From an uncultured Psychroflexus sp. (lineage in GTDB: Bacteria > Bacteroidota > Bacteroidia > Flavobacteriales > Flavobacteriaceae): a stretch of 54,412 nucleotides of DNA. Shown here piece after piece: positions 42,283 to 50,775 of this stretch; position 1 is the stretch's first letter; each line of letters starts with the position of its first letter. Location: the NCBI GenBank assembly GCA_913056525.1, contig CAJXLO010000004.1, forward strand, positions 1-54,412, written 5' to 3'. Under the pieces are notes generated by a model that had not been told where the DNA came from, did not search any database, and worked only from the letters and a program-made list of their open reading frames with translations. Both the position numbers and the translations under genes were made by a program.

Positions 42283-43621
42283 GATCACGCAAGAATTCCT
42301 GGACAAGATCAAATCCCTCATTGAACAACAAGATAATGACGAACTCTTGCTGCATTTTAAAGGGCTCCACCATGCTGATATCGCTGAGGTTTTTGATCAG
42401 CTGAACATCGACGAGGTCATTTATATTGTCAAGTTGTTAGACAGCCAAAAAACGGCTGAGGTTTTAATGGAGCTCGATCAGGATGACCGGCAAAAGATAC
42501 TTGATAATCTAAATGCCAGGGAGATCGCTGACGAGATCCGGGAAATGGACACGGATGATGCGACCGATATCATAGGAGAGCTTCCCGATCATGTGATGAC
42601 CGGCGTTGTTAACAATTTGCAAGGCACGGAAATGGGACGGCATATCCAGGAGCTGATCAAGTATGATGAAAACTCTGCCGGCGGACTTATGGCCAAGGAA
42701 TTGATCAAGGTCAATGAAAACTGGAGCGTGACCGGTTGCTTAACGGAAATGCGCGCTCAGGCTGAAAATGTGACGCGGGTGCATTCCATTTATGTCGTTG
42801 ATGACGATGGCGTTCTGAAAGGCAGATTATCTTTAAAAGACCTGATCACTGCGCCAAGCGATGCGCATATCAATGATGTTTACATTAAGAAAGTAGATTA
42901 CGTAGACGTCCATACTGAAGGAGAAGAAGTGGCTCGTGTGATGAAAAAATACGATCTGGAAGCCATTCCGGTGGTCGATGAGCTCAACCGACTTGTAGGC
43001 CGTATTACCATTGATGACATTGTAGATTTTATTACAGAAGAAGCTGATAAGGACTACCAGTTGGCCGCCGGTATTTCAGAGGATGTCGCACCAGATGATA
43101 CGGTAGGTCAGTTTATTAGAGCAAGATTGCCCTGGTTGATCCTTGGGCTCATAGGCGGTTTAGGCGCGGTTTATATCTTACAGGGTTTTGAAGGTGCATT
43201 GCAGAATTATCCTTTACTCTTCTTTTTTACACCGCTTATCGCTGCAATGGCCGGAAATGTAGGTGTCCAGTCCAGCGCGATCGCTGTTCAGGGTTTAACC
43301 CGTGGCACTTTTGGGAAAAGCATCTTGAAATTGCTCGCTAAGGAAGTATTGATCGCCTTGCTGAACGGCATGGCCTTAGGGCTTTTGATATTGGCATTTG
43401 GCTATGTCATGGATATCCCAAATCTGGTAGGTTTGACTATTGCGCTTTCCATTATCTGTGTGATCATGGTCGCGGCATTGATCGGCACGTCCATTCCTAT
43501 CATATTGGATAAACGAGGCATAGACCCGGCAATCGCTACCGGACCTTTCATTACTACAAGCAATGATATCTTTGGGATATTCATCTTTTTCTTTATCGCT
43601 AAAATGATATTGGGGTTTTAA
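42269..43621 (+). CDS. mgtE: Magnesium transporter MgtE
   Basis: Mg2+ channel of the inner membrane. The 450-residue protein has the N-terminal helical sensor domain (LLLHFKGLHHADIAEVFDQL), two CBS domains (about 140-255, with KKYDLEAIPVVDELNRLVGR), a plug helix, and five membrane helices containing TPLIAAMAGNVGVQSSAIAV, the pore signature with the selectivity Asn/Gly. The start is inside the last codons of rsmA. The CBS and sensor domains normally close the channel when internal Mg2+ is high. Confidence 0.95.
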   Translation: MTEIEITQEFLDKIKSLIEQQDNDELLLHFKGLHHADIAEVFDQLNIDEVIYIVKLLDSQKTAEVLMELDQDDRQKILDNLNAREIADEIREMDTDDATDIIGELPDHVMTGVVNNLQGTEMGRHIQELIKYDENSAGGLMAKELIKVNENWSVTGCLTEMRAQAENVTRVHSIYVVDDDGVLKGRLSLKDLITAPSDAHINDVYIKKVDYVDVHTEGEEVARVMKKYDLEAIPVVDELNRLVGRITIDDIVDFITEEADKDYQLAAGISEDVAPDDTVGQFIRARLPWLILGLIGGLGAVYILQGFEGALQNYPLLFFFTPLIAAMAGNVGVQSSAIAVQGLTRGTFGKSILKLLAKEVLIALLNGMALGLLILAFGYVMDIPNLVGLTIALSIICVIMVAALIGTSIPIILDKRGIDPAIATGPFITTSNDIFGIFIFFFIAKMILGF

Positions 43622-43623
43622 CT

Positions 43624-44025
43624 ATGAATTCAAAAATATTTCAAACCAATATTATAGTAAAGTCAGAACACATTGATCATTTCAATCATGTGAACAATGT
43701 ACAATATGTGAAATGGGTAAACCATGCAGCGCATTTACACTGGGAACAGGAAACCTCTAATGCGCAAAGAGAAAAATATGCCTGGATGGTCACACGTCAT
43801 GAGATCGATTATAAACATCAGGCTTTTTTAGAGGATGAGCTGATCTTAAAAACCTGGGTAGATGCCTTTACGCATGTTGTTTCCATTAGATGTGTAGAAA
43901 TATTTAACAACACAAGCGGGAAGATCTGTGTTCAGGCCAGGTCTAAATGGTGTTTTTTAGAAAAGGCCACCAAAAGATTAACACGCATTCCTGATGATAT
44001 AAAACAACCTTATATTGCCGATTAA
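43624..44025 (+). CDS. Acyl-CoA thioesterase (short hotdog type)
   Basis: A 133-residue single hotdog domain with the signature HIDHFNHVNNVQYVKWVN at about 17-34 that marks the YbgC/FadM-like group. The acyl-CoA substrate is unknown. It follows mgtE by 2 nt and is 1 nt from the 2-hydroxyacid dehydrogenase start, so it is in the same transcription unit. It is not a close duplicate of the thioesterase at 15841. Confidence 0.85.
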   Translation: MNSKIFQTNIIVKSEHIDHFNHVNNVQYVKWVNHAAHLHWEQETSNAQREKYAWMVTRHEIDYKHQAFLEDELILKTWVDAFTHVVSIRCVEIFNNTSGKICVQARSKWCFLEKATKRLTRIPDDIKQPYIAD

Positions 44026-44026
44026 G

Positions 44027-44971
44027 ATGTTCAAGATACTCCATTTAGATGAAAACCACCCATTACTGATCAACCAGTTAGAACAATATGGCTTTGATAA
44101 TGAAGTGGATGTCAGATCTACTTATCAGGAAATACTCACTAAGATCGGCGATTATCAGGGTGTTGTGATCAGAAGTAGGATCCCGTTTGATAAAACCATG
44201 ATCCGGCAAGCCCGGCAATTAAAGTTTATCGCACGAGTAGGCGCAGGCATGGAAAACATCGATGTGAAAGCTGCAGAGGAAAATGATATCCAACTTTTCA
44301 ATGCGCCGGAAGGCAATCGCAATGCGGTAGGAGAGCATGCCATAGGCTTATTACTTAGCTTGATGAACCATTTCCCTAAAGCCATGGGAGAAGTTGCTCA
44401 GGGCCGGTGGTTAAGAGAAGCAAATCGAGGCATCGAACTGGAAGGCAAGACCGTGGGAATCATCGGATATGGAAATGCGGGAAAGGCCTTTGCCAGAAAG
44501 CTAAAAGGTTTTGATTGTGAGGTGTTTTGCCATGATATTAAAGCGGATGTATCCGATGAAAACGCCCAGCAGATCAGCGAGTCAAGTCTGCTAGCCATCG
44601 CTGATGTCATCAGTTTACACGTTCCATTAACGGAAAAGACCCAGTATCTCGTCAATGATGAATGGATCGGTCAGGTCAAAAAACCTTTTTGGCTTATCAA
44701 TACGGCGCGTGGTCAATGCGTCAGCACAAAAGCACTTGTCAAGGCGCTAAAAATCGGTAAAGTTCGTGGAGCAGGATTGGACGTTTTAGAATTTGAGAAA
44801 AGCTCATTTGAAGATCTATTTACTGATCAGGAAGAACTGCCGTCAGACTTTAAGTACCTTGTAGATGCACCCAATGTGATCATCACACCGCATATTGCCG
44901 GCTGGACCCAGGAAAGCAAGGAAAAATTGGCACAGACCATCGTCGATAAGATCATTCTGAACTTTGCGTAG
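44027..44971 (+). CDS. D-2-hydroxyacid dehydrogenase (SerA-like)
   Basis: NAD-dependent dehydrogenase of the phosphoglycerate-dehydrogenase family. From the ATG at 44027 the protein has 314 residues: the N-terminal catalytic half with VVIRSRIPFDK, the dinucleotide motif VGIIGYGNAGKAFARKL, the catalytic Arg in INTARGQ, a Glu in the following loop, and the His in HIAGWTQES. It lacks the C-terminal ACT domain of long SerA enzymes. The short form occurs in serine synthesis and in other hydroxyacid reactions. A TTG 12 bases upstream would overlap the thioesterase stop and was not chosen. Confidence 0.85.
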   Translation: MFKILHLDENHPLLINQLEQYGFDNEVDVRSTYQEILTKIGDYQGVVIRSRIPFDKTMIRQARQLKFIARVGAGMENIDVKAAEENDIQLFNAPEGNRNAVGEHAIGLLLSLMNHFPKAMGEVAQGRWLREANRGIELEGKTVGIIGYGNAGKAFARKLKGFDCEVFCHDIKADVSDENAQQISESSLLAIADVISLHVPLTEKTQYLVNDEWIGQVKKPFWLINTARGQCVSTKALVKALKIGKVRGAGLDVLEFEKSSFEDLFTDQEELPSDFKYLVDAPNVIITPHIAGWTQESKEKLAQTIVDKIILNFA

Positions 44972-45593
44972 ATTCCAGCTATTTATCGGTATTTTCTGCA
45001 CCATGGTTTTATCTATTAATGCACAGGTCAAGACCGCGCAACAAATGGATGCCGCCAGTATTCAAAGGATCTTCTTAGACCTTGATCAGGTCGCCTTTGT
45101 AAATATCCGTGCGACGCAGACGAATAAGATAATGATGAAAACCGTTTCCAATGGTGAATACAGTCAGGCGATAAGCTTTGATAAGCAGATCGATAAAAAG
45201 GAACTGAGGATACGATCGGTCTACGATGAAAAATTGAAAGGTGGGTTTGATAAATTGAGCGCGCATAAGGTGTTCTCCATAGGTTTAGCACTTACTGTTC
45301 CAGCCGATATCAAAGTAGATATAAGTACAGATATCACTAACATCAGCATGAACGGGGTTTTCCGGTCTGTTCATATTGAGAACAAGTTCGGTAACTGCGA
45401 ATTGATGGACTTTGAGGGAAGCGCCAATATCCATACATTTAACGGCCATGTTCACATCTTCACGCAAGACGCTAAAGTAGAGGCAAAGACAACTAACGGA
45501 GATAAGAACATTCATCGATTTAAAAGGGAGAAGCATTTGATAAGTGTGAGAACCGTAGATGGAAATATAAAAATCCAACCCCAAAAGGAATGA
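44964..45593 (+). CDS. Exported DUF4097-like protein, probable TTG start
   Basis: A 209-residue protein whose first codon appears to be TTG at 44964. Only from there does it have a complete signal peptide (basic MRRFQ, hydrophobic core, cleavage after SINAQ). The first ATG, at 45002-45004, is out of frame or would remove the basic end. The mature part has short repeating beta strands such as VDISTDITNISMNGVFRSVH and AKVEAKTTNGDKNI, as in DUF4097-type beta-solenoid proteins. The start overlaps the dehydrogenase by 8 nt. Confidence 0.7.
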   Translation: MRRFQLFIGIFCTMVLSINAQVKTAQQMDAASIQRIFLDLDQVAFVNIRATQTNKIMMKTVSNGEYSQAISFDKQIDKKELRIRSVYDEKLKGGFDKLSAHKVFSIGLALTVPADIKVDISTDITNISMNGVFRSVHIENKFGNCELMDFEGSANIHTFNGHVHIFTQDAKVEAKTTNGDKNIHRFKREKHLISVRTVDGNIKIQPQKE

Positions 45594-45599
45594 AAAACC

Positions 45600-45607
45600 T
45601 ATTTTTG
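45600..45607 (+). promoter_or_regulatory. -7 box for lspA
   Basis: TATTTTTG, a TAnnTTTG match 19 nt before the lspA ATG. It suggests lspA can be transcribed separately from the upstream run. Confidence 0.4.
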
Positions 45608-45626
45608 CTAAACCTTAAAATTTGTC

Positions 45627-46223
45627 ATGAATAAAAAAACCGCGATCGTTCTCATGTTCATTATCTTGTTGATCGATCAGATCAGCAAGATCTACATCAA
45701 GACAAATTTTCAATTGGGCGAATCGGTTGAGGTGTTCAATTGGTTCAAGATCTTGTTCATCGAGAACGATGGTATGGCCTGGGGCATCGAGATCCCTGGT
45801 AATTACGGGAAGATCATCTTAACGCTTTTTAGGGTGGTCGCTATTGGCGCGATAGGGTACTGGCTCAACAAAAGTATCAATGAAAAAGCGGCGAACGTAC
45901 TTGTACTGTCCATCACATTGATCCTTGCCGGTGCTATTGGGAATATCATAGATTCTGTTTTCTATGGCCTTATTTTTGACACTAGCTATGGCCAGGTAGC
46001 GACATGGTTCGCTGAAGAACCCTACGGCGAACTGCTCAAAGGGAAAGTTGTGGATATGCTGTATTTCCCTATTTATGATGATGTGCTACCGGAATGGTTT
46101 CCCATTTGGGGCGGCGAGCGGTTTGTTTTTTTTGAGCCGGTCTTCAACATTGCCGATACCTCTATCAGCATAGGCTTTATCTTACTACTGATCTTTAATA
46201 AAAAAGCCTTTCCTAAGAAGTAG
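45627..46223 (+). CDS. lspA: Lipoprotein signal peptidase
   Basis: Aspartyl protease of the inner membrane that cleaves prolipoproteins, needed for the many lipoproteins of this organism (including GldH here). The 198-residue protein has four membrane helices and the catalytic aspartates Asp109 (GNIIDSVFYG) and Asp177 (FNIADTSISIG). Its extra periplasmic segment between about 118 and 165 makes it longer than the 164-residue E. coli enzyme, as is usual in Bacteroidota. Confidence 0.95.
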   Translation: MNKKTAIVLMFIILLIDQISKIYIKTNFQLGESVEVFNWFKILFIENDGMAWGIEIPGNYGKIILTLFRVVAIGAIGYWLNKSINEKAANVLVLSITLILAGAIGNIIDSVFYGLIFDTSYGQVATWFAEEPYGELLKGKVVDMLYFPIYDDVLPEWFPIWGGERFVFFEPVFNIADTSISIGFILLLIFNKKAFPKK

Positions 46224-46376
46224 ATCAACGGGATGTTTTATCCATATTTTTGATGGTTTGAATTTATTTTGACCTGTTTATTATGCAATTCGCCCTTTGT
46301 AAATACAACCTAATCGGTTCTATCACATAAAAAGGATTCAATTCATATAAAAAAGCAGTTTCTCAAGGGAAGCAGA

Positions 46377-47258
46377 TCATAAAGACTCGTTGTTTAAAAG
46401 GTCCTTATAATGACCGATGGATCTTTTTAGGTCGGATTCGGGATATTGGATATCCGTATAAGTGGCCATACGCTCTTTTAGGATCTTAGCAACGAGATAT
46501 CTGGCAGTTGGTTTGTCATCGGCGGGAATATTATACCACGGGCTGTGGTTCTTAGCAGTGGCGTTGATCGCTTTTTCATAAGCGGCCAGATAATCTGACC
46601 ACAACGTTCTTTCTTCTATATCTTCTGGTGTGAACTTCCAGTTCTTATGGGGTTTGTCCAGCCTTCTCAATAATCTTTCTTTTTGCTCCTGCCTTGAAAT
46701 ATTGAGGAAGAACTTGAAAATGATAGTGCCGTTTTCCTGAATGATCTGTTCAAAATGATTGATCTGATTAAGCCTTTTTTGCCAAAAAACCTTTGTGATC
46801 TGCTCTTTCTTTTGGATATGGGGTAAGTTTTCCTTAAGTACGATCTCAGGGTGCACACGAGAGATCAACACATTCTCATAATGAGACCGATTGAAAACAG
46901 CATATTTCCCTCTTGCTGGCAATCGTTTATAATGACGCCAGAGGAAATCCTGATTCAACTCTAGTGGAGTAGGTTTTTTAAAACTATAACAATTGATCCC
47001 TCTTACATTAAAGTCTTTAAAGACTTCTCTTATCAAGCTATCCTTCCCAGAGGTGTCCATTCCTTGGATGCATACCAGCACACTATATTTATTATGCGCA
47101 TATAGCTTGTTTTGCATATCACCCAGTTCTTTCCTGACCTTTTTGAGCTCCTTTTCTATCTTTGTTTTTTTAGCGTCAAGGTCGAATGTAGTGGCTAGTT
47201 CCTTTATTGGAGTGTAAGGCGTGATCTCAAAGTCATCTATGTTCATGGAATCGATCAT
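46377..47258 (-). CDS. ppk2: Polyphosphate kinase 2 family protein (polyphosphate:nucleotide phosphotransferase)
   Basis: Transfers phosphate from polyphosphate to nucleoside mono- or diphosphates. The 293-residue protein has the Walker A loop QGMDTSGKDSLIREVF near 72-87, the family block FLWRHYKRLPARGKYAVFNR followed by SHYENVLISRVHPE, and WYNIPADDKPTARYLVAKIL near the end. The subclass (AMP or ADP acceptor) is not clear from the motif alone. It stands alone, convergent with lspA across 153 bases. Confidence 0.88.
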   Translation of the reverse strand: MIDSMNIDDFEITPYTPIKELATTFDLDAKKTKIEKELKKVRKELGDMQNKLYAHNKYSVLVCIQGMDTSGKDSLIREVFKDFNVRGINCYSFKKPTPLELNQDFLWRHYKRLPARGKYAVFNRSHYENVLISRVHPEIVLKENLPHIQKKEQITKVFWQKRLNQINHFEQIIQENGTIIFKFFLNISRQEQKERLLRRLDKPHKNWKFTPEDIEERTLWSDYLAAYEKAINATAKNHSPWYNIPADDKPTARYLVAKILKERMATYTDIQYPESDLKRSIGHYKDLLNNESL

Positions 47259-47630
47259 AAGCGAACAGGTGTTTTTTATTGATATTCAACAGCTATGCTC
47301 AAATAAACCGCTAATATAATCAAACACTGTGATCATAGTGTCTTTAAATCAGAGAAGCTTTCTTTCTTATCAGAGCCTTTGATCCGTATTGAAATATGAC
47401 GGACCTTCGTGAGCGTAGAAATCCCTTTTCAATGCCACAACTTCACTCGATAGTTTTCTGTGAAGACGAAACCCAAAAGATTCTATTATTTTAGAATATT
47501 CAATATTTCGAGGCTCAACTTTTGAACCTTTATTGAAAAGCAATGCTTTGTCTCCTAGCCTTTTATAATTTTATTTTTTGTGTTCAGGGTTGTTTTAATA
47601 TCTTTATAGGATATTTCTAACCAATTTTTT
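47259..47630. other. Gap between ppk2 and the second TPR gene
   Basis: About 370 bases. It contains a 66-codon minus-strand open frame without a normal start (47370-47570, listed separately) and, before the TPR gene, a near-match promoter box TATCTTTA. Nothing else seen. Confidence 0.45.
47370..47570 (-). pseudogene. Unidentified reading-frame fragment
   Basis: An uninterrupted minus-strand frame of 66 codons ending in TGA at 47370 and preceded by a stop at 47571-47573. It has no ATG; a TTG at about 47543 could start 57 codons. The translation is balanced and protein-like (for example YKRLGDKALLFNKGSKVEP and ESFGFRLHRKLSSEVV), unlike nearby non-coding DNA. I do not recognise it. It could be the tail of a lost gene or a small TTG-started gene. 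Confidence 0.35.
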
Positions 47631-48503
47631 ATGTTTAAAAGCAAATACGCTAAGTCCATCTTTTTTCTTTTATTGATCCTTACTTTTCACAACCTATTAG
47701 CGCAAAACGACCTGTCAAAAGCTAAGAAGCTTTACAGTCATGGAGAACTGAGGTCAGCAATTGAACTACTGGAGTCAATGGATGGAAAATGTGATATCGT
47801 TGAAGTCAAGTCCATACTGACAAAAGCTTATGCGAAATTAGAAAACTGGAAAGCTGCCAGCAAGCAAGCTGAGTTCCTGATCGCTTTAGAGCCGAAAAAT
47901 GCCGAATACCATTTTAGATATGGTGCGGCTTTAGGTATGATGGCAAAGAACACTAATAAATTAGCCGCACTGATCATGCTAGATGATATCCTTTTTCATC
48001 TAAAAAAAGCCACGAGATTGGACCCAGAACATACTTACAGTAGATGGAGCCTGATAAAGATATATCTTGAGCTACCAGCTATCATAGGAGGGACAAAATC
48101 GAAAGCCTTGAAGTATGCACAGCAACTCGTGAAGATCGACCCGGTAGAAGGAAACCTGGCGAAAGCCTACATAGAGCGTTCTGAAGCTAACCCAGGATCA
48201 GCTGAAGACCACCTGAACAGAGCCATTCAATTAAGTCAGTCCACCGCAAGCTCCTGGGTGATAAAATTTGCTAGAGTAGCTAAGCTTACAAGGTCTGATC
48301 AGCAAACGGCAATACGATATATTGAGGCTTTCGACCTTACAAGCATCTCCCAGAAACGCCTAAAAAGATTGTTCTTGTTACGGGGACAATTACATCAACA
48401 AATTGGAGAGGAAAAGAAAGCCATTTTCTATCTCAACCAAAGCCTAGCCATAGATGAAGGTTATCAACCGGCCAGGAAAGCACTGCTTGCCTTGAACAAT
48501 TAG
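47631..48503 (+). CDS. Exported TPR protein (paralogue of the one at 35830)
   Basis: A 290-residue protein with a signal peptide (cleavage near LLAQN) and TPR-like repeats. It shares with its paralogue the sequence YHFRYGAALGMMAKN, IMLDDILFHLKKATRLD and ELPAIIGGTKSKALKYAQQL at matching positions, and diverges more towards the C-terminus, which here ends in ARKALLALNN. The two copies are 11 kb apart in the same orientation. The role is unknown; envelope localisation is inferred from the signal peptide. Confidence 0.8.
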   Translation: MFKSKYAKSIFFLLLILTFHNLLAQNDLSKAKKLYSHGELRSAIELLESMDGKCDIVEVKSILTKAYAKLENWKAASKQAEFLIALEPKNAEYHFRYGAALGMMAKNTNKLAALIMLDDILFHLKKATRLDPEHTYSRWSLIKIYLELPAIIGGTKSKALKYAQQLVKIDPVEGNLAKAYIERSEANPGSAEDHLNRAIQLSQSTASSWVIKFARVAKLTRSDQQTAIRYIEAFDLTSISQKRLKRLFLLRGQLHQQIGEEKKAIFYLNQSLAIDEGYQPARKALLALNN

Positions 48504-48508
48504 CTCCT

Positions 48509-49111
48509 TTACAATTTTTCATCCCATCCTTTTGATCCTGAACCCTGATCAAACCAATATGTTCTTTCAGGCGTTTGGCAAGCATCAAGCCTGACATCGT
48601 TTTTATGCCCTGGGATCTTACTTTCAGCCTCAAAAAAGGAAAGGCCTATTTTGAGCACATCTTTCCTGCAATGGCTGAGAAATCTATCATAAAAGCCTTT
48701 ACCATAACCTACGCGGTTGCCTAGCTTATCAAATGCTAACAAAGGAACGAATACGACATCGATCTTATCTTCACCAACTTCAAAACCGTTCACTGGCTCA
48801 GGAATTCCCATTTTGTTCTCTTTTATCAAGGTATCGTCCGTGAGCAGAAAATGCTTCATGCTGTAATTCCTAAAATCCGTAGAAGAAAGGATCACGTTCT
48901 TGTCATGCGCTTGTAATGCGGTCATCAGGAATTCGGTATTGACTTCTTTCTGTCTTATTATCGGTAGGAACAAATGATAATTGGAGTAGTGCCAGATCGG
49001 TTGATCGATCAATCGGTTGGCTATTGCTATGCTCTTTTCATCTATCTCCGTTCCAGATAGCGGGGCGCGCATCTTTTTGTAATTTTTGCGGAGTTGATTC
49101 TTTTCGATCAT
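48509..49111 (-). CDS. 5-formyltetrahydrofolate cyclo-ligase
   Basis: Converts 5-formyl-THF to 5,10-methenyl-THF with ATP (5-FCL/MTHFS). The 200-residue protein has the basic N-terminal KNQLRKNYKKMRAPL, the mid-protein VFLPIIRQKEVNTEF-like region and the C-terminal PLLAFDKLGNRVGYGKGFYDRF signature with GYGKGFYDRFL. Its ATG is 4 nt from a promoter box, so a leaderless transcript is predicted. It diverges from the gene at 49197. Confidence 0.93.
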   Translation of the reverse strand: MIEKNQLRKNYKKMRAPLSGTEIDEKSIAIANRLIDQPIWHYSNYHLFLPIIRQKEVNTEFLMTALQAHDKNVILSSTDFRNYSMKHFLLTDDTLIKENKMGIPEPVNGFEVGEDKIDVVFVPLLAFDKLGNRVGYGKGFYDRFLSHCRKDVLKIGLSFFEAESKIPGHKNDVRLDACQTPERTYWFDQGSGSKGWDEKL

Positions 49112-49115
49112 ATGC

Positions 49116-49123
49116 CAAAATTA
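49116..49123 (-). promoter_or_regulatory. -7 box directly in front of the cyclo-ligase gene
   Basis: TAATTTTG on the minus strand with 4 nt (GCAT) before the ATG. Same sequence and same spacing as the holB promoter. Confidence 0.5.
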
Positions 49124-49169
49124 AAGTATTTGAAATGAATGATCAGTACCGATTCAGCTGCATAAGCCT

Positions 49170-49177
49170 TATATTTG
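49170..49177 (+). promoter_or_regulatory. -7 box for the gene at 49197
   Basis: TATATTTG, an exact TAnnTTTG match 19 nt before the ATG at 49197. Confidence 0.45.
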
Positions 49178-49196
49178 TTGTTTGATCAAAGATACA

Positions 49197-49622
49197 ATGT
49201 CAAGACAAGAAGAATTTGAGATCATCGACCTATCTTCAAGACTGAGGAATTTTGCCAACATAGCTTTATTAGCATATAAAGGAAAGCAAATATCAGAAGA
49301 GGATCAGGCCTTCCTTATAAAGATGGCAAGTAAAATAGAGGTGCAGGAACATCAAGTAGAAGGAGTCCGCAACAACCAGCAAGCTTACCCTGTACCTCAA
49401 GGGAAGAGCAAAGAGCAAAGGCTGGAACACCTCTTTGCCCTTTATAAGAAGATCTATGGTGATGTCAAATTTGATAAAGTAGAAGGATTGCTTAAAAAAA
49501 ACTTTGTCATAGGGAAAGAACTCAAGCTGGACCCGGCAGAAATCATCAACCAAAGGGGTTATAAACTGGTTTTAGAACGGTTTTTTGTCGTAGACCATAA
49601 AAATTTCATAAAACAAGCATAA
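49197..49622 (+). CDS. Small soluble protein of unknown function
   Basis: A 141-residue, charged, mostly helical protein with no signal peptide or membrane helix. The first half (FEIIDLSSRLRNFANIALLA) and the Lys-rich C-terminal part (LKKNFVIGKELKLDPAEIIN) do not match a family I know. A TTG at 49182 would add five residues; the ATG at 49197 was chosen because it follows the promoter at normal distance. It is 8 nt before hemW and probably co-transcribed with it. Confidence 0.6.
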   Translation: MSRQEEFEIIDLSSRLRNFANIALLAYKGKQISEEDQAFLIKMASKIEVQEHQVEGVRNNQQAYPVPQGKSKEQRLEHLFALYKKIYGDVKFDKVEGLLKKNFVIGKELKLDPAEIINQRGYKLVLERFFVVDHKNFIKQA

Positions 49623-49630
49623 ACGATCTT

Positions 49631-50773
49631 ATGGCCGGGATCTACATACATGTTCCATTTTGTAAACAGGCTTGTCATTACTGTGATTTCCACTTCTCAA
49701 CATCATTGAAGCATAAGCAGCCTATGGTAGAAGCTTTGAAGAGGGAAATAGCCATGCGGTCAGAAGATCTTGATCAAAACGTGGAGAACATATACTTTGG
49801 TGGAGGAACGCCCAGCTTGCTGGAAAGTGATGAAGTTCATTCGATAATAGACAAGGTATATGATCATTTTCAGGTCATCGATGAGCCGGAGATCACCTTA
49901 GAAGCTAATCCGGATGATCTACATACGGACAAATTGAAAGAACTGGTTGCAACACCGGTCAACCGCCTAAGCATAGGGATACAATCCTTCCTTGATCGAG
50001 ACCTGAAGCTAATGAACCGTTCACATAACGCAAAGCAGGCCATGGAAGTTCTTGAGAACGCCAAAAGGTACTTTGATAATATATCAGCTGATTTGATCTA
50101 TGGCATTCCAGGTTTATCCGATCAGGAGCTCAAAGCGAACATTCATAGATTAGTGAAGCTGGAGATTCCCCACATTTCTGCTTATGCACTGACCATTGAG
50201 CCGAACACGGCATTATCGAACTTTATCAAAAAAGGCATTGTGGCCGATGTCGATGATGAACAAGCAGAACGTCAGTTTCATTTGCTCACCGATGAACTAA
50301 AAGAAAACGGGTTCGATCATTATGAATTTTCCAATCATGGTAAACCCGGATTCTTTTCACGGAACAATATTGGTTATTGGACCGGAAGGCCTTATATAGG
50401 AATAGGACCAGCTGCCCATAGTTTTTCAACGGATACAAGGTCGTGGAACATCAGCAATAATATCAAGTACATCAAATCCATACGTTCAGGCAAAAGACCT
50501 TTTGAGAGTGAAAGATTATTAAAGGTAGATCGATACAATGAACATATAATGACCCGGCTCAGAACGAAATGGGGAATCGATATGAATGAAATAGAGGAAA
50601 AGTTTGGTGTTAATTACACGAACCATTTGATAGAAGAATGTTCAGAACTATTAGAGGAGAACCTGATAAGCATGGATAAGAACAAGGTATATATTACTAA
50701 AAAAGGCAAGTTCTTAAGTGATGGGATCGCTTCAAGATTGTTCCTGTTGAACCTGGACCATACTTCAAATTAA
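49631..50773 (+). CDS. hemW: Radical SAM heme chaperone HemW
   Basis: Heme-binding radical SAM protein that delivers heme to membrane respiratory proteins; formerly annotated as an oxygen-independent coproporphyrinogen oxidase. The 380-residue protein has the iron-sulfur motif CKQACHYC (Cys11, Cys15, Cys18), the GGGTPSLLE segment for SAM binding, and the HemW-type C-terminal domain starting near 300. The N-terminus MAGIYIHVPFC is typical of HemW rather than HemN. Confidence 0.93.
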   Translation: MAGIYIHVPFCKQACHYCDFHFSTSLKHKQPMVEALKREIAMRSEDLDQNVENIYFGGGTPSLLESDEVHSIIDKVYDHFQVIDEPEITLEANPDDLHTDKLKELVATPVNRLSIGIQSFLDRDLKLMNRSHNAKQAMEVLENAKRYFDNISADLIYGIPGLSDQELKANIHRLVKLEIPHISAYALTIEPNTALSNFIKKGIVADVDDEQAERQFHLLTDELKENGFDHYEFSNHGKPGFFSRNNIGYWTGRPYIGIGPAAHSFSTDTRSWNISNNIKYIKSIRSGKRPFESERLLKVDRYNEHIMTRLRTKWGIDMNEIEEKFGVNYTNHLIEECSELLEENLISMDKNKVYITKKGKFLSDGIASRLFLLNLDHTSN

Positions 50774-50775
50774 TT

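Noticed and set aside
46224-46376. tRNA or terminator between lspA and ppk2
   Set aside because: No cloverleaf, T-loop or strong GC stem with T-run was found on either strand.
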